A DNA stretch of 64,000 nucleotides, taken from NCBI RefSeq assembly GCF_032970905.1, contig NZ_JAWJZA010000012.1. One strand, written 5' to 3'. A model generated the notes under the pieces. It was not told the DNA's origin, searched no databases, and was given only the letters and a program-made list of their open reading frames with translations. Shown here piece after piece: positions 33,522 through 42,190 of the stretch; the first letter of the stretch is position 1, and each line of letters opens with the position of its first letter. Origin of the DNA: Veillonella absiana. GTDB lineage: Bacteria; Bacillota; Negativicutes; Veillonellales; Veillonellaceae. A program made the position numbers and the translations under genes.

Positions 33522-35195
33522 ATGATATATACGGATGAACAACTTATTGAAAAAATTAAACAAATGATTATTACATTCGAAGATGAGGTAGTTGAGTTTA
33601 AGGAAGCGCGCACAAGCTATTCCTTTAAAGATATCGGAAAATATTTTTCGGCATTAGGAAATGAAGCCAATATTAGAGGAAAGAAGGAAGCATGGTTAAT
33701 CTTTGGTGTTGATAATAAAAAAAATATACTCGGGACAGCTTATCGTCAGGATGGAAACTTGCAAAACTTAAAAAAGGAAATAGTTGGAGGTACAAACGAA
33801 AGAGCGACTTTTATGGAAATCTATGACTTGAAAATAGATAATCATAGGATTGTAGCATTTCAGATTCCACCAGCAACTAGAGGAATTCCTGCAACCTGGA
33901 ATGGAGCTGCATATGCACGGGAAGATGAAAATACGTGTCCGTTACCAATGGATAAGATGGATTTGATTCGTAGTCAAATAGGTGTTGATTGGTCGAAGGA
34001 AATAATTGAAAATGCTGATTTATCTGATTTAGATGAAGAGGCTGTTGCTTATGCAAGAGAACTGTTTATAAAAAAACAAAAATCATCACGAAAATCTACA
34101 GAAATGCTTGAGAAAATGAGTGATATTGAGATCCTTAACAAGGCGGGTCTTTTAATAAAAGGAAAAGTAACGAATGCTGCTTTAATTTTATTAGGAAAAG
34201 AGGAATCCTCGTACTTATTTGATGGATTTATTCCAAGGATTACATGGACTTTATATAGCGGAAGTGGAACAGCGAAAGCATATGAACATTTCGATATGCC
34301 CTTACTTTTAGCAGTGGATAAAACATATGCAAAGATCCGTAATGAGAAATACCGCTATATTGCAGGACAGCAAACTCTTTTCCCAGATGAAACATATCAA
34401 TATGACCAGGATGTTGTAAAAGAAATACTAAATAACTGTATTGCACATTCAAATTATCAGCTACGCGGTAAAATCAATGTAGAGGAATTTGAAGATAGGC
34501 TTGTTTTTATTAATGAAGGAAATTTCATTCCTGAAACTGTGGAACAAGCGCTAGAAGAGGGATATAAACCACCATATTATAGAAATACTTTTCTATGCAG
34601 GGCGATGGTAAATCTGTATATGATTGATACAAATGCAATGGGAATACCAATGATGTATCAGATTCAAAGGGAAAAATGTTTCCCGTTACCTACGTATGAC
34701 CTAGAGAATCCAAGTAGGGTAATGGTTACATTGTATGGAAAGATTTTAGATAAGAACTATACTCAGTTATTAAAATCAAATGGAGATTTGGATTTACAGA
34801 CTGTATTATTACTTGATAAAATCCAGAAACATGAAACAATCTCGAAGGAAAGCTATAACGAGATAAAGAAGCTTGGACTTGTAGAGGGTAGATATCCTAA
34901 TATATATGTTTCATTTAAAATTGCAGATATGGTAGGACAGAAGACAGAGTATGTTAGAAATAAAGGATTAAGTATAGATGTGTATAAGCAGATTATTACT
35001 AATGCACTGGAAACGATGGATAAAGCAAGCGTGACAGAACTTAAACAAGTTCTAGTAGGAGCCCTACCTGCAATATTGGATGATAAACAGCAGTCCAAAA
35101 AAGTATCTAATATCTTGCAGGCTATGAAGCGTGAAGGTATGGCTGATGTAGAAGGAACTGGACATGCTGCAAGATGGTATTTAGTTGAGAAATAA
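33522..35195 (+). CDS. Schlafen/AlbA-2 domain ATP-binding protein
   Basis: A 557-residue protein of the Schlafen-like (AlbA_2, divergent AAA) group. The N-terminal AlbA_2 domain (about residues 10-135) has VVEFKEARTSYSFKDIGKYF, SALGNEANIRGKKEAWLIFG and IPPATRGIPATWNGAAYARE. A GHKL-type ATP-binding domain (HATPase_c_4) lies at about 290-385 (DVVKEILNNCIAHSNYQLRG, NEGNFIPE). The C-terminal part resembles a winged helix. These proteins are seen as regulators or as parts of defence islands; the biochemical activity is unclear. Repeats stand on both sides of the gene. Confidence 0.82.
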   Translation: MIYTDEQLIEKIKQMIITFEDEVVEFKEARTSYSFKDIGKYFSALGNEANIRGKKEAWLIFGVDNKKNILGTAYRQDGNLQNLKKEIVGGTNERATFMEIYDLKIDNHRIVAFQIPPATRGIPATWNGAAYAREDENTCPLPMDKMDLIRSQIGVDWSKEIIENADLSDLDEEAVAYARELFIKKQKSSRKSTEMLEKMSDIEILNKAGLLIKGKVTNAALILLGKEESSYLFDGFIPRITWTLYSGSGTAKAYEHFDMPLLLAVDKTYAKIRNEKYRYIAGQQTLFPDETYQYDQDVVKEILNNCIAHSNYQLRGKINVEEFEDRLVFINEGNFIPETVEQALEEGYKPPYYRNTFLCRAMVNLYMIDTNAMGIPMMYQIQREKCFPLPTYDLENPSRVMVTLYGKILDKNYTQLLKSNGDLDLQTVLLLDKIQKHETISKESYNEIKKLGLVEGRYPNIYVSFKIADMVGQKTEYVRNKGLSIDVYKQIITNALETMDKASVTELKQVLVGALPAILDDKQQSKKVSNILQAMKREGMADVEGTGHAARWYLVEK

Positions 35196-35198
35196 TCG

Positions 35199-35284
35199 TT
35201 GGACTAATCTTGGACTAAAAATATGTTGAGTAGTTTAATAAACATCTAAAAAGCATGAAAATAGAGGACTTGAGCTTGGACTAG
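35199..35284 (+). repeat. Inverted copies of the AGTCCAAG repeats
   Basis: TTGGACTAATCTTGGACTAA (from 35199) is the reverse complement of the repeat unit upstream of 33522, and GACTTGAGCTTGGACTAG (35267-35284) is a further inverted copy. The Schlafen-like gene is thus framed by inverted repeat arrays. Confidence 0.75.
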
Positions 35285-35355
35285 TATAGAAATATTAGCA
35301 CAAGAAGCTTAAATAGTATAAACACGACAATAAAACTTATTTTTAGAGGAAAACT

Positions 35356-36240
35356 ATGGAAGAATTAATTGTTAAACGAATATATGAAGAAGTATTTTTA
35401 CAAATACAACATAGTAATATTGACTTATTTTTATGTGGTGGTGCAAGTAGTAAAAAATATATTTCTAGCAGAGATCAGCTTAGAAACAGGTTAGAAAAAG
35501 ATAAAAAGTTGTCCATATTTTATCCAGAGGATATGTTTATGGAACTTTTAAGTAGAAAGAAATATGATTTATTTACATTGGAAAACTTTTTAGCTGAAAA
35601 TAGTGATTTAATTATAATTGTATGCGAGAGTCCAGGCTCTTATACAGAATTGGGCGCATTTACTAGCAATAAAAAAACGTTAGACAAATTGGTGGTGCTA
35701 ATTCAGAAGAAATATAAAAATGATAAAAGTTTTATTATGCAAGGTCCAGTTCAATATATTTCTACTCATAATAAAAGAAACGTTATTTTTTTCAATAATG
35801 ATATGGATGATATGGTAAAAGAGGTTAATGCATATCTTAAATCAAAATATTGGTTTTATGGAAATAAGAAATATACAAGAAAATATGGGAAATATACGAA
35901 AGAAATTGACTTGATATCGGGGCAATTCTATTTTATACTATTATTGTTATTTTTTTATAATCGAATTGAAATTAAAGAAATGAGTGAGACAATAAAAGGA
36001 ATTTATCATGATAAGAAATTTGAATCTAGCCGTTTCGAAGTGATATATACAGCCGCTCTAAAACGATTATATAAAGAAGGGATGCTTGTTAAAAATGTTG
36101 AAGATGAGTTGAATTATTACGAACTGACACAAAAAGGTTATTACAATGTAAAAGCATTATTGAAAGATGTTGTAATAGAGAACAGGGATCATATATTAAA
36201 TGGAATAAGGCTAGATATTATTAATGCTCAATATTATTAG
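35356..36240 (+). CDS. Retron effector (nucleoside deoxyribosyltransferase-like + winged helix)
   Basis: A 294-residue protein matching the effectors of type II-A retrons (Ec86/St85 type). The N-terminal half has a nucleoside 2-deoxyribosyltransferase-like fold: LFLCGGASS, IFYPEDMFMELL, LAENSDLIIIVCESPGSYTE and LGAFTSNKKTLDKLVVL. The C-terminal half has a winged helix (SRFEVIYTAALKRLYKEGML, ELTQKGYYNVKALLK). In known systems the RT and its RNA-DNA hybrid hold the effector inactive until phage attack. AGAGGAAAAC lies before the ATG. Its last codons form part of the a1 arm of the retron RNA. Confidence 0.87.
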   Translation: MEELIVKRIYEEVFLQIQHSNIDLFLCGGASSKKYISSRDQLRNRLEKDKKLSIFYPEDMFMELLSRKKYDLFTLENFLAENSDLIIIVCESPGSYTELGAFTSNKKTLDKLVVLIQKKYKNDKSFIMQGPVQYISTHNKRNVIFFNNDMDDMVKEVNAYLKSKYWFYGNKKYTRKYGKYTKEIDLISGQFYFILLLLFFYNRIEIKEMSETIKGIYHDKKFESSRFEVIYTAALKRLYKEGMLVKNVEDELNYYELTQKGYYNVKALLKDVVIENRDHILNGIRLDIINAQYY

Positions 36241-36421
36241 CGCCATAATCTTAGAACGTTGCAGATACATATTTATGTAGAAGTCTATGGGAGATGGTTC
36301 GTCTTCCTGAGTAAATTAACATAACCAGAGTTGGTCAAAACCATGGTGCTATTCCACGACAGTGAAATACCCCCATGGTTTTGACACAAAATATTTAAGG
36401 TAAGAAAGTGGTGCTAATAAT
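36233..36421 (+). ncRNA. Retron msr-msd RNA
   Basis: The 180 bases between effector and RT have the retron RNA layout. The a1 arm (36233-36253) pairs with the a2 arm (36401-36421) over 19 of 21 positions including G-U pairs. A G at 36254 directly after a1 could be the branching guanosine. Two small hairpins (about 36263-36285 and 36289-36309) form the msr part. A 13-bp perfect stem GTCAAAACCATGG/CCATGGTTTTGAC (36334-36385) with an inner stem forms the msd hairpin. The RT should copy msd into multicopy single-stranded DNA linked to the RNA. Confidence 0.8.
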
Positions 36422-37573
36422 TTGAAAGAATACAATAATAAAATGGTTTTAGAATCATTGGGACTACCAATGTTTCAGGACATTTCCACATTAGCAGAAG
36501 TTACTCGATTAACAGAAAAATTACTTTATTTTTTATCTAAAGAAAACGCAGAAGGTAGATATGTTTCTTTTAAAATTAAAAAGAAAGATGGAAATTTACG
36601 AGAAATAAATGCTCCCTGTGCTTCATTGAAAATAATGCAAAGATGGATATTGCAAAATATACTGTATAAAGTAAGAGTTTCGCAATATAGTATAGGATTT
36701 ATAAAAAATGGAAAGGGTTCACCCTTGGTTTTATGTGCTGAAAGACATAAAAACAATTTATATATATTGAAAATGGATTTGAAAGATTTTTATCCGTCAA
36801 TATGTAGAGCTAAAGTATATAATCAATTTTTACAACTAGGATATAATACGTATGCAGCAAATTTAATTACAAATATATGTATATTAGATGGGAAATTACC
36901 ACAAGGTGCTGTAACTTCTCCATATTTAGCAAGTTTAGTATGCTATAAAATGGATGTACGAATTGCAGCATATTGTAATAAAAGAGATATTGTATATACT
37001 CGTTATGCGGATGACTTAACATTCTCTTGTGATAATCGTGATGAATTGCATAAAATTTATGGAATGATAAAAAAGATAGTCGAAGATGAAGGATTTACCC
37101 TAAATCAAAAGAAAACACAATTTTTAACACCTAAAGGACATAAAAAAGTGGTAGGAGTTACAATAAATGATGGCATGCTCAAAGCTTCAAAAGATTTAAA
37201 AAGAAGTGTAAGAGCAATGATTCATTATCAAATTATAACAGGTGATTATACAAAAAATGAGCAAATAAGAGGGTATATTGCATATATTGATTCGATCGAA
37301 AAGAATTATAAGAAGAAAATTATTAAGTATGTCACAGGATATTGCCAAGATACAATAACTTTGTTTTCAGATGCAGTTAAAGCATTCAATGCGAATAAGT
37401 TATTTAAAGAAATACCAGATATGGTTCAAAAAGATATATCATCGTTTGCTAAATGGGAAGATCAATCAGATTATATGGAAATGGTAATGTATGAAAGGGA
37501 AAGCTATTTAGCAAAACATGGACTTATTGAATCAGATATAGAAGATGAATCAAATTTAGAGATGTTTGAGTAA
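36422..37573 (+). CDS. Retron reverse transcriptase
   Basis: A 383-residue retron RT. The motifs are in order: INAPCASLKIMQRWIL, YILKMDLKDFYPSI (RT2/3 with the first Asp), LPQGAVTSPYLASLVCYKMD (RT4), TRYADDLTFS (RT5 catalytic YADD), and TPKGHKKVVGVTIND (RT7, the VTG-like retron mark). It primes from the branching G of the msr RNA. The start may be the TTG at 36422, directly after a2, or the ATG at 36443; neither has a good ribosome binding site. Effector, RNA and RT form one operon. No frame damage is seen. Confidence 0.93.
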   Translation: MKEYNNKMVLESLGLPMFQDISTLAEVTRLTEKLLYFLSKENAEGRYVSFKIKKKDGNLREINAPCASLKIMQRWILQNILYKVRVSQYSIGFIKNGKGSPLVLCAERHKNNLYILKMDLKDFYPSICRAKVYNQFLQLGYNTYAANLITNICILDGKLPQGAVTSPYLASLVCYKMDVRIAAYCNKRDIVYTRYADDLTFSCDNRDELHKIYGMIKKIVEDEGFTLNQKKTQFLTPKGHKKVVGVTINDGMLKASKDLKRSVRAMIHYQIITGDYTKNEQIRGYIAYIDSIEKNYKKKIIKYVTGYCQDTITLFSDAVKAFNANKLFKEIPDMVQKDISSFAKWEDQSDYMEMVMYERESYLAKHGLIESDIEDESNLEMFE

Positions 37574-37840
37574 TGTCGTCATTTTGTCAGCAAAATTCTT
37601 AAAAAAATCATGGAAATGATGGAATATACAGAATAAAAATACAAAATATAGTGCAAAAAGAAAATAGCAAACACAATATATAGTACTAACTATCGAGAAT
37701 ATATAGTAGCGGAATATTAAGCTTGATCCTAGAGTGTGAATAGGCTCAACGTCATTTGTTTTACACGTAATTATTGACCTTACTTGCTTCGGGAAGAGGC
37801 GATAGCCATTAGGTACTAAAAGCACCTTTGCCATAATTTA
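37574..37840. other. Intergenic stretch behind the retron
   Basis: An AT-rich part (37574-37720) probably still belongs to the mobile region. A less AT-rich part follows (37725-37840), with a weak hairpin around AGGT/ACCT at 37810-37828. No gene is seen. The right end of the element probably lies between the two. Confidence 0.4.
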
Positions 37841-37909
37841 AGAGTCACTTGCATTACCCCAGAGTCTTCGTTGTGATACGAGGCGATGGGGGCAGGTGGC
37901 TCTTTTTTT
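37841..37909 (+). terminator. Long structured terminator
   Basis: AGAGTCACTTGC pairs with GCAGGTGGCTCT; an inner stem CCCC...TCTTCG/CGAGGCGATGGGG extends it; and T8 follows. The hairpin is more than 25 bp in all. It could end an unrecognised structured RNA from about 37725. Confidence 0.65.
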
Positions 37910-38012
37910 GTTTGCCGCATGTAATAGCTATATAGCAAGAATTGTTAATTGAAATAGAAGAATTAAGGATTGTCTTGTATAATGAAAGAATAGGTATAAC
38001 AATAAGAATTAT

Positions 38013-38273
38013 ATGAGGCTATATATGGATACAGTAGATTTGTTTAGATTCAAAACAACAGAACAAATGGAAACCATGATGCATGATGACCATAAGCGTG
38101 CTGAAATGAGTGGCGAATTGGCGGATATATTTTTTTTTCTCCTTAGATTTGCACAAATGAATGGTTTTGATTTGGCGAAGTGCTTAGAGGATAAAATGGC
38201 ATATAATGAACTTCGATACCCTATGGAGAAAACAAAGGGGTCGAATTTAAAGTACAATGAATTAGATACATAA
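38013..38273 (+). pseudogene. N-terminally truncated MazG-like pyrophosphohydrolase
   Basis: The 86 residues match the C-terminal two thirds of small MazG-like enzymes: LFRFKTTEQMETM, GELADIFFFLLRFAQMNGFD, LAKCLEDKMAYNELRYPMEK. The ELAD metal motif is present, but the first helix with its ExxE motif (usually EAAELLELF) is missing, and stop codons lie upstream in frame. It is therefore probably inactive. The ATG lacks a good ribosome binding site. It stands 26 bases before the DUF2075 gene, a pairing also known from other bacteria. Confidence 0.65.
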
Positions 38274-38299
38274 AGTACATAAGATACATGGGGGATTAT

Positions 38300-40015
38300 A
38301 TGAAATTTATAGTTGGTACAAAGCTGGATGAAGAGTTGCTTTCACCAGAAAAAATATCCTATGAATATAATGTTGATCAACTAAATTTTTTAGAGAGAAT
38401 TGATCCGACATCTGAAAAATCAAATAAGTATTGGAGTAATTGGCCTATTTTATACATATTAAGACAAGCACAGTGCGTAGATGCATCAAAAAAGAAAATA
38501 GCTAAGAAACGTGCTCACAAGCCCTTTGCGTATATTGGTCAAACGACAGGCGGATTACGACGAATGGAAGAACACCGTAAAAGTGAAGATAAGCAAATGT
38601 TTACGATGGTGAATTTTATTTATTCCAAAGAGTTTAATCAGTCGGTGACATTTGATTATGAATCTAAACTGATACAGCTGTTCTCTGCTGAAGGTACCTA
38701 TGCCCTAACAAATGGTAATAGTGGGTTACAAGATAAGGATTACTATAACAAAGAGTACTATGATCAAGGGTTTTATGCATTGTGGACACGATTGTTAGAT
38801 GACAAAATCGTGTCTAAAACGATGAATGAGATTCGTAATTCTGATTTTTATAAATACTCTCCATATAAATCCCTTAATGCATATCAGGAATTGGCGGCGA
38901 ATGCCATTTTGTCAGCTATTGAGGCACAGACGAAAGAACCCATCGTTATCAATGGGATGCCTGGTTCGGGTAAGACGATTATTGCTATATACATGTTTAA
39001 GCTATTGCGAGATCGTTGTGTAGAAAAGCATGATATGACTACAAAAATGGCATTAGTTATTCCTCAGGTATCATTACGTACTACCTTGAAGAAATTGTTT
39101 AAGGGGATATACAATTTGAGTCCCAGCGATGTGATTGGCCCGTCTGAACTGGTTAAAAATCATTATGATATTGTGTTTGTTGATGAGGCTCATCGCTTGC
39201 GACAACGAAAAAATATTGTGAATTATAAGGCGCATAAGAACAATAATGAGGTATTGCATCTTGATGAGAATGCGACTGAATTAGATTGGGTGTTGGCTAC
39301 TGTTGATACACCAGTATTATTTTTTGATGCAGATCAAACTATAGGCCCATCAGGTCTTGGTGAAAGTAACTTCTATGAAACCTTAGAATCCCGATGCCAT
39401 AGGCCACTACAACGGTTTGAATTGAAAACTCAGATGCGTGTTCGCGCTGGTGATACGTACTTAACGTATATCAAAGAGATTTTAGATGGTAAAGCAACTC
39501 ATAAAAAAGAAGTACAGAATTATGAATTCAAACTCGTTGAGGCGTATAGCACATTTAATGAATTATTAAATATTAAGGAGAGAGATACCGGTCTTGCTAG
39601 GATGCTTGCTGGATTTGCCTGGAAATGGATTAGCAAAAAAGACAAGCAACAAGTAGATATCATTATTGATGGAATTGGGCGCCAATGGAATACGACACCT
39701 ACAGATTGGGTAAATAGTGAAAGTTCTATTAATGAGATAGGCAGTATTCACTGTATCCAAGGCTATGATCTGAACTATGGGTTTGTCATTCTTGGGCCAG
39801 ATATAAAGTATGATGTGGAAAAGAAATGTATCTATGCCGATAAAAACAAGTATTTTGATGTAAATGGTAAGAAATCTGCCACACCAGAAGAACTCACGCA
39901 ATATATAAAGAATATATACTATGTATTAATGACACGTGGTATTAAAGGCACATATTTATATGTATGTGATGATGATTTAAAAACATACTTGAAGAAGTAT
40001 GTAGATGTAATATAG
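38300..40015 (+). CDS. GIY-YIG nuclease-DUF2075 helicase fusion
   Basis: A 571-residue protein. The start is ATG 38300, with GGGGGA 4-9 bases before it. An N-terminal GIY-YIG-like nuclease (about 70-130) has PFAYIGQTTGGLRRMEEH with the YIG and catalytic Arg. A DUF2075 SF1-like helicase follows: Walker A GMPGSGKTIIAIYM near 218, FVDEAHRLRQRKN near 295, LKTQMRVRAGDTYL, SIHCIQGYDLNYGFVILGPD, and YVLMTRGIKGTYLYV as motif VI. Such fusions are found in defence islands, often beside MazG, which fits this site. Function is inferred; a nucleic-acid-cutting defence role is likely. Confidence 0.85.
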   Translation: MKFIVGTKLDEELLSPEKISYEYNVDQLNFLERIDPTSEKSNKYWSNWPILYILRQAQCVDASKKKIAKKRAHKPFAYIGQTTGGLRRMEEHRKSEDKQMFTMVNFIYSKEFNQSVTFDYESKLIQLFSAEGTYALTNGNSGLQDKDYYNKEYYDQGFYALWTRLLDDKIVSKTMNEIRNSDFYKYSPYKSLNAYQELAANAILSAIEAQTKEPIVINGMPGSGKTIIAIYMFKLLRDRCVEKHDMTTKMALVIPQVSLRTTLKKLFKGIYNLSPSDVIGPSELVKNHYDIVFVDEAHRLRQRKNIVNYKAHKNNNEVLHLDENATELDWVLATVDTPVLFFDADQTIGPSGLGESNFYETLESRCHRPLQRFELKTQMRVRAGDTYLTYIKEILDGKATHKKEVQNYEFKLVEAYSTFNELLNIKERDTGLARMLAGFAWKWISKKDKQQVDIIIDGIGRQWNTTPTDWVNSESSINEIGSIHCIQGYDLNYGFVILGPDIKYDVEKKCIYADKNKYFDVNGKKSATPEELTQYIKNIYYVLMTRGIKGTYLYVCDDDLKTYLKKYVDVI

Positions 40016-40023
40016 GAGCCCCC

Positions 40024-42180
40024 ATGACCCATTTAAGAATTGCTTGTTCCAGTGCAGCCAAAGTTATTATTGGCTCATTTGAACATCGTGAAATTATTAC
40101 CTTACCCAATGTGGATTTTGCTACTGTTGGCGTCATTGTTATGACAAAGGCCGATGTGGAGTCTCCCATTGGACAGCGTATTTTAAAGAATCCAATGGTC
40201 GTATCCTTACAAATTCCAGTTATTATCGTTGATGAGGATACCGTAACGACAAATACTAGTATAGGTGTAGATGCCGTACGCCAAGAAATTATTAGAGCCT
40301 GTGATATTTATGAATCCCAGGTATTACCGCCATTTTTCCGTGCTCTTTCCGAGTACGTTGAGGCGGATAATGCCCAGTTCGATTGTCCTGGACATCAAGG
40401 CGGTCAGTTCTTTGCCAAACATCCTGCGGGTCGTGCGATGTACGATTTTTATGGTGACAATGTGTTCCGCAGTGATTTATGTAATGCGGACGTAAAATTA
40501 GGGGACCTCTTGATTCATGAGGGCCCGGCCTTTGATGCACAAGAGCATGCGGCGCGTGTATTTAATGCAGACAAAACGTATTTTGTGTTGAATGGCACAT
40601 CTGCGTCTAATAAGGTGGTCCTCAATGCGGTGCTTGCGCCTGGGGATATCGTGTTGTACGATCGTAACAATCACAAATCTATTTCCCATGGTGCGTTGGT
40701 ACAGGCTGGGGCGACGCCAGTGTATTTGGAAACGGCGCGTAATCCTTTTGGTTCCATCGGTGGGATTTTAGAACATTGTTTTGATGAGGCCTATATTCGT
40801 AATCTTGTGGCCGCCAAGGATTCTGTGAAAGCACAATCCCCGCGTCCCATACGCTTAGCAGTGATTCAATTAGGTACTTATGATGGTACTATTTATAATG
40901 CTCGTCAGGTGGTTGACAAAATCGGTCACCTTTGTGATTATATTTTGTTTGACTCTGCCTGGGTGGGGTATGAACAATTCATCCCTATGATGAAAGACTG
41001 TAGTCCTCTATTGTTAGAACTAGGGCCCAATGCCCCAGGTTTATTTGTGACACAATCTGTGCATAAGCAATTAGCTGGATTCTCTCAGACATCTCAAATT
41101 CATAAAAAGGATGGACATATCAAAGGGCAGGAACGCTACGTACCACATAAACGTGTTAACAATGCGTTCATGATGCATGCATCCACATCTCCGTTCTACC
41201 CATTATTTGCATCCCTCGATGTGAATGCAAAAATCCATGAAGGACCGGCGGGTCTTGAGTTATGGAAGGAGTGTGTAGAAATTGGTATTGACGCTCGCAA
41301 ATCTGTGCTAGACCGTTGCCATTATCTAAAACCACTCATTCCACCAGTGGTGCATGGCAAACCATGGCAAGAAGGCAACACCAGTGAGATGGTGAATGAT
41401 GTGGCCTATTTTGAATTTGAACCGAATGCTAAATGGCATTCCTTTGAAGGCTATGGTAAAGGTCAATATTTTATTGATCCTTGTAAATTCCAGCTCACCA
41501 CACCGGGTATTAATCTCGAAACTGGGGCGTATGAAAGTTTTGGTATTCATGCGAATATCTTGGCCAATTATTTACGGGAAAACCGTATCATTCCTGAAAA
41601 ATGCGATTTAAATACGATTTTATTCCTAATGACACCAGCAGAATCTCATGCGAAAATGGAACATCTAGTTCAACAACTAGAGGCTTTTGAGGCGCTCATC
41701 GACCGGAATGCACCGATGGAAGAGGTGTTGCCAAGTATCTTCTATGCTTATGAAGAAAAATATAAGGGATACCATATTAAACGTCTATGTCAGGAGATGC
41801 ATGACTTTTACAAAGAGAGAAATGTGAGCGAATTACAAAAACGTTTATTCCTCAATGAATATTTACCAGAATTTGTAATGACCCCGCAAGAGGCCAATTA
41901 CCGGTTTGTTCGTAGCGAAGGTGAACTAGTGCCAATTTCTGAAGCGGTAGGGCGTATCGCCCTTGAAGGGTCCTTGCCATATCCGCCAGGTGTATTATGT
42001 GTGCAACCAGGTGAACGGTGGTCTGAAACAGCACGGGATTATTTCTTGGCCCTAGAGGAGGGCATTAACCAATTGCCTGGATTTGCACCAGAAATTCAAG
42101 GTGTATATATCTCTACTGATGATCGGGGGATAAAAAGGGCCTACGGATATGTATTAAAAACAGAGTTTGAACCAAAATAA
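40024..42180 (+). CDS. Ornithine/lysine/arginine decarboxylase (probably ornithine)
   Basis: A 718-residue PLP enzyme of the large prokaryotic Orn/Lys/Arg decarboxylase family. The PLP-binding parts are FDCPGHQGGQFF, FVLNGTSASNKVVLNAVL, LYDRNNHKSISHGAL, FDSAWVGYEQF and TQSVHKQLAGFSQ, with the Schiff-base Lys near residue 348. The length and C-terminal domain suit ornithine decarboxylase (SpeC/SpeF type), which makes putrescine. AGGAG lies 8 bases before the ATG, 9 bases behind the DUF2075 gene. The next gene is a cation transporter that starts 10 bases after the stop. Confidence 0.92.
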   Translation: MTHLRIACSSAAKVIIGSFEHREIITLPNVDFATVGVIVMTKADVESPIGQRILKNPMVVSLQIPVIIVDEDTVTTNTSIGVDAVRQEIIRACDIYESQVLPPFFRALSEYVEADNAQFDCPGHQGGQFFAKHPAGRAMYDFYGDNVFRSDLCNADVKLGDLLIHEGPAFDAQEHAARVFNADKTYFVLNGTSASNKVVLNAVLAPGDIVLYDRNNHKSISHGALVQAGATPVYLETARNPFGSIGGILEHCFDEAYIRNLVAAKDSVKAQSPRPIRLAVIQLGTYDGTIYNARQVVDKIGHLCDYILFDSAWVGYEQFIPMMKDCSPLLLELGPNAPGLFVTQSVHKQLAGFSQTSQIHKKDGHIKGQERYVPHKRVNNAFMMHASTSPFYPLFASLDVNAKIHEGPAGLELWKECVEIGIDARKSVLDRCHYLKPLIPPVVHGKPWQEGNTSEMVNDVAYFEFEPNAKWHSFEGYGKGQYFIDPCKFQLTTPGINLETGAYESFGIHANILANYLRENRIIPEKCDLNTILFLMTPAESHAKMEHLVQQLEAFEALIDRNAPMEEVLPSIFYAYEEKYKGYHIKRLCQEMHDFYKERNVSELQKRLFLNEYLPEFVMTPQEANYRFVRSEGELVPISEAVGRIALEGSLPYPPGVLCVQPGERWSETARDYFLALEEGINQLPGFAPEIQGVYISTDDRGIKRAYGYVLKTEFEPK

Positions 42181-42190
42181 GGAGGCTCAT

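Noticed and set aside
30900..37920. Short similar T-rich sequences as ends of the mobile region
   Set aside because: The shared TTTTNGTTTGC near 30903 and 37907 is too short and simple to be called a target duplication.
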